Source: Theristus sp. LFF4_11 (lineage: Eukaryota; Nematoda; Chromadorea; Monhysterida; Xyalidae). Taken from it: DNA of 64,000 bases. The translations under genes were made by a program, and so were the position numbers. The stretch lies in assembly GCA_030248135.1 (NCBI GenBank), contig JASANC010000197.1, positions 186,001-250,000 of the forward strand, written 5' to 3'. Under the pieces are notes generated by a model. It was given only the letters and a program-made list of their open reading frames with translations, did not search any database and was not told the origin of the DNA. This document shows positions 11,645 to 23,687 of the stretch, piece by piece (within the stretch, counting starts at the first letter, position 1; each line of letters starts with the position of its first letter).

Positions 11645-12380
11645 AATTTTTTCCCATCTTGCCATCTTTCCAAGTCAGAGTTCGACTGCAAACAGTTTTA
11701 ATGACCCATACATAAATGTGCCTTTAGCTAGCAGCCAGTTTCAGTCAACAAGTGCGAAAACAAGCTCGCAGACATTACAAAGCGAACGCAACACACGCAG
11801 ACTTCCATGTTCTAGATTCAGATGCCGAGATTCGGAGAAATCAGAAATCAGCTTCTATCTTGATAATCATCACAGACAAGAAAGCCCACGGCAGAGCAAA
11901 AACAAAAAATGTTCGCATTGCGTTTTTCACTCACTTTGACTGTGGCCACCAGCGTTTTGTTCGAATCTGAGTCGCAGTTAATGGAAATGTCGTTGCAGCA
12001 GCGCCAAACGATGATGCAACGATTTTCAGCAACTGCTGATGCACTTTTGGAAGAAACAAAGCAGCCGACATCACTTAATTTATCACTTAATCTGAAAAAC
12101 AATCAATTTGTTTGATTTTCTGTGTTCGGAAGTGGAACCTGGGTCATCCACTCTGCTCTGCTCTTGTGCTGTACTTTACTCCAATTTTACGGTCAACAAA
12201 ACTGTTGGCAAAACTGGTTTTTTGCCTTGTTATAATTCTTGGCAGTGTCTTGGCAGGGTTAATGGTACAAAACATATTATGCACACATCGGCAGCATGTT
12301 CTGATTCGAAAATATCTCGCATTTACAAACTTTAACATGCAGGGTGCTTTAAAAATTGCAATAGGCAAATTTCTAAACAT
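11645..12380. other. gene-poor stretch with short unassigned ORFs
   Basis: Two open frames could be partial exons: 11909-12115 (+, starts MFALRFSLTLTVATS, hydrophobic start) and 12112-12384 (+, hydrophobic). Neither shows a recognisable domain or clear splice context, so I do not call a gene here. Confidence 0.3.
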
Positions 12381-15300
12381 TTAACACCGATTGCACGAAA
12401 AATTGGGGGGGGGTCTAGCGGGCCATGGAATCAGATTCCAACTGAGGGTAGGGGGTTGTACAACTCAACAAGGCGCTTAGGGCTTATAAGTCTAAAAACC
12501 ATCCATTTTTTCCATTTTTTGCAAAGTATACCATTTTCAAACCAGCATTTTCAACATTTGCACGTGCGAGCTATGGCTTGAAATAGTGTGCGTTTTGAAG
12601 ATCTCGCGGAGCTCTTTCACGTACACTGCGTAAAAACTAAGGGACTTTTACGTATTTTCCGTGGTAAGCTTTGCAAAATTACTTTTTTTGAAAAATGACG
12701 CTATTTTTATAAAACATGTTTTTGAGCTCATAAACACAAGTTTTTAATTTTCATTTTTGGTTCTACAGGGGGTTTTCGGGGTCGCTGAATTTAAATCTGA
12801 CCTTAGATTTGTGCCCCGGGCATTTTTTGTTCCAAAATTGGGCAAAAACATGTTTTTTTGCGTTTTTCAGTGTTTTTTGTTTTAATGTTTTAATTTTATG
12901 CGTGGATTTTATTTAAAATGGTATTTTATAATAGCTTTACAACCGCTGTACTTGAATCCGTTTTTATATTTTGCAACTGACCACTTGCTTTTTTCCAAAA
13001 AGGGGTAAAATGTGGATTTTTTGCTTTTTTCATACGTTTTCGTTCCACAGTGAAAAAAAACAGTTTAGAAACAACTTTTAATTTTAATTTTTAATTCTCC
13101 AGGGGGTTTTCGAGATTGCGCAATCCGAATCTGACCTTAGATTTTTGCCTCAAGCATTTTTTGCTCCACAATTTTGCAAAACATTTTTTTAGCGTTTTCC
13201 AGTGTTTTTTGTTTTAATTTCTAATTTTAAGTGTGGATTTTTATTCAAAAGGATTTTCTAATAGCTTTACAACCGCTGTGCTTGAATCCGTTATTATATT
13301 TTGTAACGGATCACTTTCTTACTCAAAAATGGGCAAAACATGGATTTTTTGCCTTTTTTCAGACGTTTTCGTTTCATAGTATCTAGATAACAAATAAGTT
13401 ATAAAACAATCTTTAAAACCACTTTCTTGAAGTTCCCGAATGCGCTGAATCCATATCTGTAGTTAAATCTTACAACTGACCCATTATTTACCCTTATAAA
13501 TGGGTAAAAAAATCTTTCTTGCGGTTTTTCTGCAGACGTTTTTCTTTTTGTGTGTGAACTACACTTGTAAACTGTTGTTAATTTGTCCTCGGAAGTTCTC
13601 TACACCGCTGAAGTTGAATCTGTTTTTTGGTTTTTAAAACTGGTGCTTTTTGTTTACCCCAATTTTACCCAGTTGGGTAAAAACTGTCATTTTCACCTTT
13701 TTGCTTGAAACTTACATTGTGAATGGTTATGGCTGAAACGTATGTTATGGCTTGAAGATCTCGTGGAGCTTTTTCACGTACACTGCGTTAGAAGCAAGAA
13801 ACTTTTACTTATTTTCTGTGGTAAGCTTCGCAAAATTACTTTTCTCGTTTTTTTGTTTTTCTTTCAAAACACATCGTTTTCAAGTAAAACTATCGTAAAA
13901 CTCGCAAATAACGCCCCTAAAAACAAACTAACCACCCGAACTGGGGTTTTCGGGTATGCTGAACTCGAATCTGGTGTTTATTTTTTTACTCCTTTTCGTG
14001 AGTGCTCTAAATTCAGCAGTTTTGATACATTTTGCTCAGTTTTTTTTTGCAGTTTTTTGCTCGATCATTATTTTGTTGGCGTTTTCAAATGTGATGGCTC
14101 TGAAAATTGAAGTTATTTTGCATATCTAGAGTGTAAAATAACTCAGTGTTCGCGAACAAATTTGCTTATCGACAGATCTGTACATTGCTGTACATTGTTC
14201 TCGTGTGGAGAGCCAAATGCAGGCATGAATTAACTGTGAGACGAAGGGTCGTGAGCGTAAGCACCCACGATGTCGGTCCGCAGCCCACAGGCGAAAAATC
14301 TGAAAAAAAGTTATGAAAGACAACATTGAAGTTCGAGTGGTTTGTTTATTTTTTAGGGGCGTTATTTGCGAGCTTTACGATAGTTTTACTTGGCAACGAT
14401 GTTTTTTGAACGAAAAACAAAACTAAAAAAGTAATTTTGCAAAGCTTGCCACAGAAAATAGGTAAAAGTTCCTTACTTTTAACGCAGTGTACGTAAAAAA
14501 GCTCCGCGAGATCTTCAAAAAGCACATCATTTCAAGCCATAACTTTTACGTTTCAGCCATAACCATTCACAATGTAAGTTTCAAACAAAAAGTTGGAAGT
14601 GACAGCTTTTACCTAACTGGGTAAAATTGGGGTAAACAAAAAACACCAGTTTTAAAAACCAAAAACAGATCAACTTCAGCGGCGCAGAAATTTTCCGAGG
14701 ACAAATTAACAACAGTTTACAAGTGTGGTTCACACAAAAAGAAAAACGTCTACAGAAAGACCACAATAAAGATTTTTTACCCATTTATACGGGTAAATAA
14801 TGAATCAGTTGTAAAATAACTACAGATATGGATTCAGCGCATTCGGGAACTCCTAGAAAGTAGTTTTAAAGATTGTTTTTAAGCTTATTTGTTACTATGA
14901 AACGAAAACATCTGAAAGAAAGGCAACAAATCCAAGTTTTGCCCATTTTTGGGTAAGAAAGTGGTTTGTTACAAAATATAATAACGGATTCAAGCTCAGC
15001 GGTTGTAAAGCTATTAGAAAATCCTTTTAAATAAAAATCCGCACTTAAATTAAAGAATTAAAACTTAAAATTAAAAATTGTTTCCAAACTTATTTCTTCG
15101 CTGTGGAACGAAAACGTATGAAAAAAGCAAAAAAAATCCACATTTTACCCCTTTTTGGGTGAGAGCAAGCAGTCAGTTGCAAAATATAAAAACGGATTCA
15201 AATACAGCGGTTGTAAAGCCAATAGAAAATAGCATTTTAAATAAAATCCACGTATAAAATTAAAACATTAAAACAAAAACACTGAAACACGCAAAACATA

Positions 15301-15819
15301 TGTTTTTGCCCAATTTTAAAGCAAAAAATGCCCGGGGCACAAATCTAAGGTCAGATTCAAATTCAGCGACCCCGAAAACCCCGTAGAACCAAAAATTAAA
15401 ATTAAAAAAGTGTGTTTATGAGCTCAAAAACATGTTTTATAAAAATAGCGTAATTTTTCAAAAAAAGTAATTTTGCAAAGCTGACCACGGAAAATACGTA
15501 AAAGTCCCTTGCTTTTTACGCAGTGTACGTGAAAGAGCTCCGCGAGATTTTCAAAACGCACATCATTTCAAGCTATAGCTCGCATGCGCAAATGTTAAAA
15601 ATGCTGGTTGAAAATGGTATACTTTGCAAAAAATGGAAAAAACCGAGGGTTTTTAAACTTATAAGCCCTAAAAGTGCTGCAAATAGGGGGAATTAGGGTA
15701 TGGTTGCTGAGTAAAAAAGAAGCGCCTTGTTGAGTTGTACAACCCCCTACCCTTAGTTGGAATCTGATTGCATGGCCCGCTAGACCCCCCCCCCCACTTT
15801 TTCGTGCAATCGGTGTTAA
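12381..15819. mobile_element. foldback transposon FB-1
   Basis: The left end TTAACACCGATTGCACGAAA (12381) and right end CGTGCAATCGGTGTTAA (to about 15819) are inverted. The complementarity runs inward for about 1.5 kb per arm, for example 12640-12740 against 15412-15510 and 13790-13925 against 14350-14480. The central loop is about 13.93-14.35 kb. A run of G follows the left terminus and a run of C precedes the right. The arms are AT-rich with repeated 'CCGAAAACCCC' blocks and contain no transposase. The loop has one short patch of more complex sequence (about 14200-14300). Related elements are at 23688, 28738 and 60290. Confidence 0.85.
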
Positions 15820-16098
15820 AAATGCAAAACCCACCATTTTTTTAAACCAAGAAACCGGTTTTGGTTACAGTATAACATTTTGCTTCCTTTAGCTTTCAAG
15901 CAACCGTAGTGGCGAGAGAAACAGTAATTTTTGAATTAAGAAATTTCTTTTTGCTTCTTTTTTGCAACGGTGGCACTCGGTGATTGGTCAAATTGACGTA
16001 GGACACGCAGATTGGTCCGCGGTGTGCATAAAGCGCTGGTTCAAGCCCCGAACATTTTCAGTTGCTCACTTTTTTCGCCGTTCTTGCCCCATTCTGCC

Positions 16099-16533
16099 AT
16101 GACCGTGCACTTGATGACGACGCGCACCAGCCACAGCGCTGGGCGTGGTGTCATCATCAGCAGCTTTGACCAAATACAGAGGTCATGGCTGCTGATGTTG
16201 GCCATCGGCTGCATGGTGCCCTGGGCAAGCGGCGTTGACTGCGGCGCGGCGGGAGATTACACCGAGGGTGAAGGCGTGTGGATGACCCTCAACGTGGCCG
16301 TCTCTGCCCTTCCCATCCGGCGCAGCTGTTATAGTCTGCTCCGTCACTCGCTCCCCGCTGCCGTGTCACATTGGGCCCGGCGGAACGCTACTTTCTCACC
16401 ATGCAGTGGGGCAAAAATCGAATTTCAGGGGTCAAACAGGACGGCATGTGAACTGCCTGCCAGAGACATCTCTTTTGTGTTTCTCCAGATCACAAAGGCC
16501 AAGGCAAAAAATCAAAAACAGCGATTTGATTGA
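16099..16533 (+). CDS. unrecognised ORF conserved in both palindrome arms
   Basis: An open frame from ATG 16099 with an uncharged stretch WLLMLAIGCMVPWASG after about 35 residues, which could be a signal anchor, and a basic C-terminal end. The same frame is intact in the right arm (minus strand, about 33377-32892). No family recognised. Conservation between arms is expected from recent duplication and does not prove coding. It may be the product of an unknown mobile element or chance. Confidence 0.25.
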   Translation: MTVHLMTTRTSHSAGRGVIISSFDQIQRSWLLMLAIGCMVPWASGVDCGAAGDYTEGEGVWMTLNVAVSALPIRRSCYSLLRHSLPAAVSHWARRNATFSPCSGAKIEFQGSNRTACELPARDISFVFLQITKAKAKNQKQRFD

Positions 16534-17225
16534 ACCGAAACTGGCTGCTACGCTCGGTTGTATTTGTCTCGTTTGTTGCGTTGCTATTTGAGAAGTGCAT
16601 GTATTTTTTGTTGTTGTTGTCGATTGTCATGTTTTTCTTTTTCTGTGGCCATTGTTTTCATACTTTGTAAATATTTCATTGCACGTGCCACGTCGCAGCC
16701 ATCTTTAGTTCAACTTTATTCGCTGTGTACAAAAAAGTTTTTACCAGAGAGGAAGGAAGAAACATTGAAGAAACGTCTCTCGCAGACAGTTCATGTCCCA
16801 GCGCCATGCCGGACTGTTTGGAGATGATTTTTAGAAGGGGCGGGGAATAAAAACGCAGGCTTTCAACATTTCAAGTTACTGCATGCTGAGAAAACGTAGT
16901 CGGCCACCGGACAACCCTCTTTGGCAGGACAGCGGTTTGGACCCGAAGCGGAGTGGTGCGCAGCTTTCAATGGTTGTTTTGGGCTTGACGTGCCTAGAGG
17001 GTTTGAAGCGTGCCGGGCGTCTCTGGTCCCTACTCTCGAGTTCTGCAGTCAGCACGCTTGTTCAACGGTGCCATGTGGTCGGTGTCAGCATCAGCAACCG
17101 TGTCCCCTGTCAATGGGTCGGGGACTGTGATGATGACACTGCGGTGACTGGGTCACGTGGTCGCGGTGTTCGGTTGTGTCAGAGCTGGAGGCGGAGCTAT
17201 GGAGAGCCTCCCGCGAGCAACTCAC

Positions 17226-18140
17226 CATCAAAATTGATCGACTTCGATCAATTTTGAGAAGAAATTTGAAAAATCCATATTTTGGAAACAGAACTGGTTG
17301 GCTTTCGCTTGGACTGAAGAAGACCACAACTGTTCTTAACTGTCTCTTGCGTGACGCAAGAGACAATTCGTTGTCAAATCAAAACATAAAAATCCAATTT
17401 TCAAGCATTTTCAAAATCTATCTTCTGGCATTCAAAAAACATTCACAAAAACACTCACAAATTAAAGAATAATCTGTTATTTCAGTGCTTCTTTAATTTG
17501 GGGGTCGGAGAATCCCACTGAATCTCTCAAAAGCAAAAAAATTTTGTCAAACATCCATTTTACTGTTGTTTTGGTGAAATTCGGAATGTTGCATTCTGTT
17601 TTTGCCAAACAACCAAACCGCTGCTTGCTAACTGAAGTACCAAAGAACGAACGGCCACAGGCAAACCCAAACGGCACCACCATCAAAATTGATCGACTTC
17701 GACATCAAAATTGATCGACTTCGATCAATTTTGTGCGAAATTTTGAAAAATCCATATTTTGGAAACAGAACTGGTTGGCCTTCTTCGTTGTCAAATCAAA
17801 ACATAAAAATCCAATTTTCAAGCATTTTTAAAATCTATCTTCTAGCATTCAAAAAACATTCACAAAACACTCACAAATTAAAGAATAATCTGTTATTTGA
17901 GTGCTTCTTTAATTTGTTGTCGAAGAATCCCACTGAATCTCTCAACTCAAGCGAGAAAATTTTGTCAAAATTTTAAAAATGGTAGTTTTTCTAAGAAAAA
18001 CATCCATTTTGCTGTTGTTTTGGTGAAATTCGGAATGTTGCATTCTGTTTTTTGCCAAACAACTTTACCGCTGCCTGCTAGCTGAAGTGCCGAAGAACGA
18101 ACGGCCACAGGCAAACGGTAAACCCAAACGGCACATTCGC
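17226..18140. repeat. tandem duplication within palindrome arm (left)
   Basis: Two head-to-tail units of about 455 bp. Each begins with CATCAAAATTGATCGACTTC and contains TTTGGAAACAGAACTGGTTG, then AGAATAATCTGTTATTT. Each ends with AAAGAACGAACGGCCACAGG-type sequence. The second unit starts with a doubled 'ATCAAAATTGATCGACTTCG'. The same arrangement appears inverted in the right arm (about 31.0-32.2 kb). Confidence 0.75.
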
Positions 18141-18484
18141 TCGAGCGAACGTGCGCGTTCGGGACTGGAGCGTGCAGGCGACCAGGGCGGAGCAATCGCG
18201 GCCAGTCCGTTCCGGAGGGGCGACGCGACGAACGCCAAAAACAGCTTGGCAAGTGAAGTGGCTGCAATTTCATTTCATTGCATCTGTTGTCACCCACCGC
18301 AACTTGATTCAATCCATTATTCAAAATTTCAGCTTCCAACCGAAAGTCGAAACGCACCCAACAAGTGGCCGGCCTGTCAGCGAACTTTCTAACGACGCGG
18401 CGACACACGATAAAGCCACCGACAATCGAGGAGCAACGTGCCTCCGGTTCGGACGTCAAAGAAGCCGCATATCAGCCAGGTTAA
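18082..18484 (+). CDS. possible two-exon 3' gene fragment, left-arm copy
   Basis: Exon 18082-18252 (after acceptor CTGCTAG) reads a basic, Arg/Glu-rich stretch including PKNERPQANGKPKRHIRSS. Donor GTGAAG and acceptor AAAATTTCAG join it in phase 1 to 18333-18484. That exon reads SNRKSKRTQQVAGLSANFL and ends DVKEAAYQPG before TAA. Frame and splice phase agree and composition looks protein-coding, but I recognise no family and see no 5' end. The right-arm copy differs by an in-frame 6-bp CGGCGG insertion. Confidence 0.4.
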
Positions 18485-20806
18485 TAGTGGGTTTTGAGGG
18501 TGGTTTGCTGAATTTCCTCGATAGGAGGTTCGTGATGATTAAAAAGCTCGATGTATCGATGTACTGGCTGCTGATTGGTTGTTTACACACCAGCAGGATT
18601 CAATGCAGTGCGAATGCAGTGCAGCCAATCCACCATGCTGGAAAAAATCAGCGTGTCTTGGAACGGTGGGAGGGCCTCTCATGTGTTTTCTATGGTGTTC
18701 AGTCTGGTTTTGATCGTTCGACCATTTTGCAGCTGCCCTTTCTCGTTCGTTTACAGCCCGCCCTGTCGCGTCATCATCCATCCGTCATCCCCTTGCCTTA
18801 GCACCAACCAATCAACTCCTTGCCGCCGACGCGCAGACGCCTGGACGAGACCTCTGCTGCCTGCTTCATCCCGGCCCGAACGTTGCAACAAAATGCACCC
18901 CAAAAACACTCGAAACGAGTTCACATTCACGTTGTGCGGCTTTGAAAACAAGTAAAATTTGTGCATTCATTAAGTGAAAGAACAATCATCGTTTTTTTGT
19001 CATATGCTGTGTTTTGTGGTCGTGATTTGTGTGATTCGTGAAAAATCGTCTGTCGGGCCGGGCCGGGTCGGGATGAGCAGCACAACGGAGTGCACGCATA
19101 GGTCTCGTTGTCCACTACGCCATCACCCGCTGCAAACGACAACGCAGAGCTGCCAGCTGATCAAAACCCGGAACGTCACGGCGATTGTGACTGGTTGGTT
19201 ACGAAAAAGTATTTTCAGGTCATTAAGTCGTTCATTTGCAAACAGAGTGTGCTTTCTGTGTTTTTTCATTTTTCCGTTGCGCGTTGCACTCGATCAGTTT
19301 AGTAAACCTGGATGATCTTGGATTGTGAGCTAAATCCAAACACTCGCTTGGGTGCGGGTTGAATGCTTTTATTATCAGAGTTAGAAAATGCAGAAATGTG
19401 CAGGGTGATCAAAAAGCGTCAATTTTAAAGCTCTTCGATTTCGCGACTGCATCAATGCCTGAACCTGAAATTTGCACCACTTCGTCAGTTTGGTTGCCAT
19501 TTGTTGCGTAAATTCACCCAAATATCGTACTTGTTCGTGCAGTGTGGAAGACCAAAAGATCAAGCAACGACTGCCGTTCCACCAAGCGCGGCACCTTGGC
19601 AACTTTGACGGACGCCAATTCCTGGCGACCGACCGCTCGCTGCATCGTCTGAAGCCCGTCTCCTGGCATGCTCAGGTTTTCCATTTGCGTTTCTTCATGG
19701 CAAAGAGCAAGTTGCACTGTACGTGTGTGCATTGGGCATCAAACCCGGGCGACCTCGTGTACCACGGAACGATTCCTGCATACCGGAGCGCGTTTCGACA
19801 ACACGTTTATAGCCGCTCTCCGGGTGGATCTCAAATCAGCCAAATTCAAGTCTGGTACTAACTTGTTTCATTCGAGCTTGCAACCAGCTGGAAAGACGCA
19901 TGTGGTTCAAGCAGAGTGTCACTCCGTGCTACACAAACGCACTCCGGTCTCCAAACTCCGAATCTGCAGGTGAGCGCACTGCTTGCTGACGGTCAGCCGA
20001 CGGAAGCGGTGCGCATTGCGCAGACTGCCGTTGACCGTCTGCATTCGGAGTCGGACATCGCGCTGTGCCGTTCGCTCTGTCAGCGCGCCGTGTTTCTCTT
20101 CTTGGCCGAATGTCAGTGGCGAGACGCGAAACGATGGGCAGTCGAGAGCGAGCTCGATGTTAGAGAGGTCGGCTGTGATGCTTTTTGTGGCTCATCACGC
20201 ACTGGAATAATTTTGCACGATTCGGAAAAAATGTTTTTTTTTCGCACCTAGCGCATTGGAATTTTTGTTTGTGCGCTCGGAGGATCGAACTGGGTGGGGG
20301 TGGGCACTTGATCTTAGTTTTTTTGCACGTATTTCTAGTTGCCTATAATGCCTGATCATTCTGATTCAGATGGTAAGTTGACTGCTAATTTTCAGGTAAT
20401 CAGCCTTTACGATGGTCTACTGTCGTGCACAAGCACATTCACACGCACTCAGCCTCCGCTGCACATTCTACCAAACATCGAACGGGTCACGAGACGGCAA
20501 CCAACGTTGGTCACTGATTTCTGATTTCTGAGCGATTTCTGACAGAACTCTCGTTTGCCGTTCGATTTCGCGCCATCAGTTCGCACAGAATGGTCAGTGG
20601 ACTGGAGGATAGTCGGAAATATTTGTGGTTTGACTTATTGATTGGCAGCATCAGGGGTTATGCAACTTGCGTTACTCAAATCACTCAAATTCACGAATGT
20701 GTGTTTTGCGCCCATTCAGGACATCGACACAGCTCTGCTGAAACTCTGTGCTCTCGATCGCGCTGATCGCTCAGCTGATGCGATTGACCACAGGCGACGC
20801 ACAGCA

Positions 20807-20966
20807 AACAGAGGTGTGCACGCCAGATACTTCTAGCCTGTCACGGGTCGGGTGGCTGCGCGACGTCGACCCCACCCCATTTTTGCTGGCAAATTTAGTG
20901 TCACGCACAGCTGACTTCTCAACACACGGCTACACTGCATCTGATTCTATGCTGTGTGCTTGCATG
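20807..20966 (+). repeat. dispersed repeat R1, copy 1
   Basis: About 155 bp starting AACAGAGGTGTGCACGCCAG and including GGGTCGGGTGGCTGCGCGAC. A direct copy lies at 28552-28706. It starts at the 3' edge of the TGFBRAP1 exon at 20720, so the apparent end of that exon may belong to the repeat. Confidence 0.75.
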
Positions 20967-21081
20967 TGTACATGTCAGATGTACGACGGTCAAAAATGTT
21001 TTGCGAATAGACACAAATGGTCGGAAAATTTTGCGTCAGCCCAATTTTTTTTGCGTCAACATGACCATTGTCTAGCAAACA

Positions 21082-21246
21082 TTGGACGATGAACGCACGG
21101 ACGCACAGCAACCATTGAACGATGAACGAAGGGACGCACAGCAAACATTGGACGATGAACGCACGGACGCACAGCAAACATTGGACGATGAACGAAGGGA
21201 CGCACAGCAAACATTGGACGATGAACGCACGGACGCACAGCTGCAC
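21082..21246 (+). repeat. 33-bp coding minisatellite in TGFBRAP1
   Basis: Five 33-bp units in frame, each coding an 11-residue LDDERTDAQQT-like repeat. Units alternate between ...ACGCACGGACGC... (ERT) and ...ACGAAGGGACGC... (ERR), giving a 66-bp higher-order period. The array falls just before the conserved QLRRLIERS region, where the human protein has an unstructured loop. Confidence 0.9.
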
Positions 21247-21406
21247 GAGCACCGTGGCCAGTTGCGTCGCTTGATTGAACGCTCCCAATGGCTGGATGTG
21301 ACGCGATTGGCTGAGCGTATGAAGCCACACCGACAACTGGACGCTGACCGCGCGTTCTTGTATGGAAAGGTTGGTGGGAATGGGTGGCTCGTAGCTTTTG
21401 GGATTT

Positions 21407-21571
21407 ACGGTCGAACTCTATAAATTATAGGCAACCAGCTGATTGGTTGGTGATGCATGCTTTATGTGCAGGCATTGCTGTGGGGGCGGGGTTTGGTTGC
21501 ACAGAGAGCGTGCATCACGTGATCGATCACCAACCAATCAGCGGATTGCCTATAATTTAGTGTTCGACTGT
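21407..21571. mobile_element. MITE family M1, copy 2
   Basis: The ends CGGTCGAACTC and GTGTTCGACTGTA are inverted. The interior has GGCAACCAGCTGATTGGTTG and its near-complement, with a G-rich centre. It is in the TGFBRAP1 intron following the exon that ends at 21369. Confidence 0.8.
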
Positions 21572-22950
21572 AGATTGCGGTTAAAAAGGCTCAATCAGCA
21601 ACTTCTAGCACAAGTACTGACACCGTATTGAAAAGGAAACCACATGATGACATGAAGTAAAAATAGATCATGATGACTTGCCATGAAGACAGCCAATGTG
21701 CCTGAAAGTATTTGAAAGTTTTCTTTCGCTTAGTTTTTGTTCTAGTCTGGAGCGCACAAGGAGGCGCTGCGTGTGCTCGTGGACGACTAGCTGGACGGTG
21801 ACAGCGCCGTGCAGTACTGTGAGTTGTATGCAGACAGCGCACACTCGGCTGCACTGTACAACACCACACTGAACAGGGTCGCCGATGCTTACAGGTTTGT
21901 GGTCGTCTTGTTGGTGGTGGTGGTGGTGGTGGTTGTCGCTTGCTTTTAGTGGCTTGTTTTTTTGTCTGAGTAAGAAGTTGCACGTTTTTCTGATTGATTG
22001 GCTTCTGATGCTGAGTGGGGCACATCACTGATGAGAGCTCATCTCTTCGGCATGTTGCTCAGCAGGACGAAATGCAGAGATACAAATTGGTTTATTCGAC
22101 CGACGCTCTCTGCTTCAAGTGTCCATCCCATCCATTGTTAAAAACGTCAAAAATTCTAATTGTCAGTTTACTACTATTCCTTATCTTACCATTTTCCAGA
22201 CAAACGCGTCTACCACTGGGTCGTCTGATGAGCACAGTGCAGCATTGTGCCCCGTTCGTGTCAGTGCAGCAAATGCTGGGCACACTCCCATCGAGCATTC
22301 CATTGGCCGCCGTACAACACGCCATTCAGATTGGCCTCAACCAATCACTGGCGCACGCGGCAAGACTCGATCAATGGCAGACGCTCGCTGAGGTGCACAC
22401 GCAAAAACTGCTTGTTGACGAGCAGACGTGCGTTGCGCTTTGGAATTCTTGGGCGGTTTTGTTTATTGTCCGCTTTCTGTTCCTGGGTTGTATTCTCAGG
22501 CATACTTGTGTGACGGTGTGGTGGAACGTGGTACGCTTGCTGGGTTCGCACGCCTGACAGATTTGCGACAATGCGCACCTTCCCACACACGGTCGCATGG
22601 CTACGAACTGGACAAACGGTGTGGTGGACCAAGGAAGCGCGTGCAGTGCTGTCATGTTGTGTGCACTGAAGATTGAAGTGCGCCACGTTGCGCGTCCACC
22701 CCACCGTTCGCACGAGTGTATGAATCAACTGCACAGCACGGAAGCACTCTGCGTATTCTAATCAGCTGTTTGCAGCAACTGTGCGGTGTGCCACGACACG
22801 TCCGTTGCGGTTGACAGCGACTGCGTGCGCTACCGAACGCAGTCCGTGGTGCACGTGCACTGTGTGGCGCACAGACACGTCCCACTGCAAACATTCCAGT
22901 CGGTCGTGCGTTCGCGCCGAAATCTGCTGACTAAACGAACTGCTGAATAA

Positions 22951-23687
22951 TGGCCGTTTCGTGATAAGCGTCTGTGAATGACACATTGTATCTGTAAATT
23001 ATTGTTCCACTCCACAAAACTGTAAGTTATTCAATTCATATTGTCCATCTATCGGTTTTTATTGATCCAGGAATATCATGTTTATCTGTATAATTTATTG
23101 CTGTCAATCAAACCAAACTTTCTTTCAAAAATCAGTAAGTTATTCATATTGTCCATTTCGACAAAGCTATCGGTTTTTATTGATCCAGGAATATCAAGTT
23201 TATGTGAAATCAAACCAAACTTTCTTTCAAACATCACTGGTCGACCGGGCACCACAGCCGAGAAAGTTCAACAGGAGGATAGCAAAAAATTTTTTAAACT
23301 GCACAATTACCTGCATTTTTGGACTTTCTTCTTATAGTCTGCAAACTAGAGATATTGTGAATATTGCATTGAAACAGTGAGAAGTAAGGACCACGCCACA
23401 CCTGGTGTGTGTGTGGGTGGTTCTTTTCTTACAAACTACTTCGTCACAACATTTCTTTTGGCAACCGGCCCCTGGTAGTCGGAGTGATGTCGTGGCGATT
23501 GCCCCAGTGGACTGCTGTCCCATTGCACTGTGTTGCTGGTGTGTGGTGTTGTCAGTGTGCTTGAACGAGGATGTCCATGTGGCATGCCAGTTGAACGGTA
23601 TCCTGCCTTGGATGGCAGAGTTTCAGTGTTGTTGTTGCTCACCCTGAACAGTTTCTGCTATTCACTGCTGGCACGTCTCATGTTGAG
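22951..23687. other. intergenic with short direct repeat
   Basis: TATTGTCCATCTATCGGTTT (23038) and the related 23148-23190 block each lead into TATTGATCCAGGAATATCA, so there is a duplicated unit of about 110 bp. Nothing else recognised up to FB-2. Confidence 0.4.

Larger units (their letters stand above)
15800..19903 (+). repeat. large inverted repeat, left arm
   Basis: This 4.1-kb segment recurs in inverted orientation at about 29158-33633. Stretches compared by eye differ only by scattered single bases and a few short indels. Matching landmarks include 16099-16533 with 32892-33377 and 18151-18801 with 30223-30879. The outer edge includes the last bases of FB-1. The inner edge is near GGAAAGACGCATG at 19893. 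GC-rich segments (16.1-16.5, 16.9-17.2, 18.1-18.9 kb) alternate with AT-rich ones. Two tandem copies of a roughly 455-bp unit start at about 17226 and 17683. It contains a possible gene fragment (18082-18484) and one mariner-like terminus (CAGGGTGATCAAAAA at 19401). Confidence 0.9.
19970..22950 (+). pseudogene. TGFBRAP1: TGFBRAP1 (CORVET Vps3-like), 5'-truncated with in-frame stop
   Basis: The family subunit tethers early endosomes in the CORVET complex and binds Rab GTPases. Exons: 19970-20167 (VSALLADGQPTEAVRIAQTA, ending ESELDVRE); from 20396 (VISLYDGLL with TRTQPPLH); from 20720 (DIDTALLKLCALDRADRS); about 21077-21369 (a repeat, then QLRRLIERS and FLYGK); 21746-21894 (SGAHKEALRVLVDD, then TAG 21788-21790, then LDGDSAVQYCELYAD); from 22200 (VSVQQMLGTLPSSIPLAAVQ); and a last exon about 22776-22950 with CAVCHDT and CVRYRTQSVVHVHCVAHRHV, the C-terminal zinc-ribbon-like motif. 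Frame and splice phases are kept on both sides of the TAG, so the stop stands alone. The N-terminal CNH domain is absent: the first exon lies about 70 bp inside the palindrome arm edge. Either a recent pseudogene or an isolated base error. Confidence 0.85.

Noticed and set aside
16883..17257. GC-rich open frame of 124 codons in the left arm
   Set aside because: Several overlapping frames are open on both strands here, as expected for GC-rich DNA. No domain, no splice support.
18927..19315. Overlapping frames on both strands near the arm's inner third
   Set aside because: They look partly coding (for example AELPADQNPERHGDCDW at about 19145) but have no ATG, no convincing splice pair and no family match.
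19514..19732. Possible transposase remnant next to the CAGGGTGATCAAAAA terminus in the arm
   Set aside because: The terminus resembles the mariner-like family, but I found no opposite end and no helix-turn-helix or catalytic motif.
22428..22676. Possible extra TGFBRAP1 exon (AYLCDGVVERGTLAG)
   Set aside because: It does not correspond to a known part of the family between the VPS39-like domain and the zinc-ribbon-like motif. More likely intron sequence.
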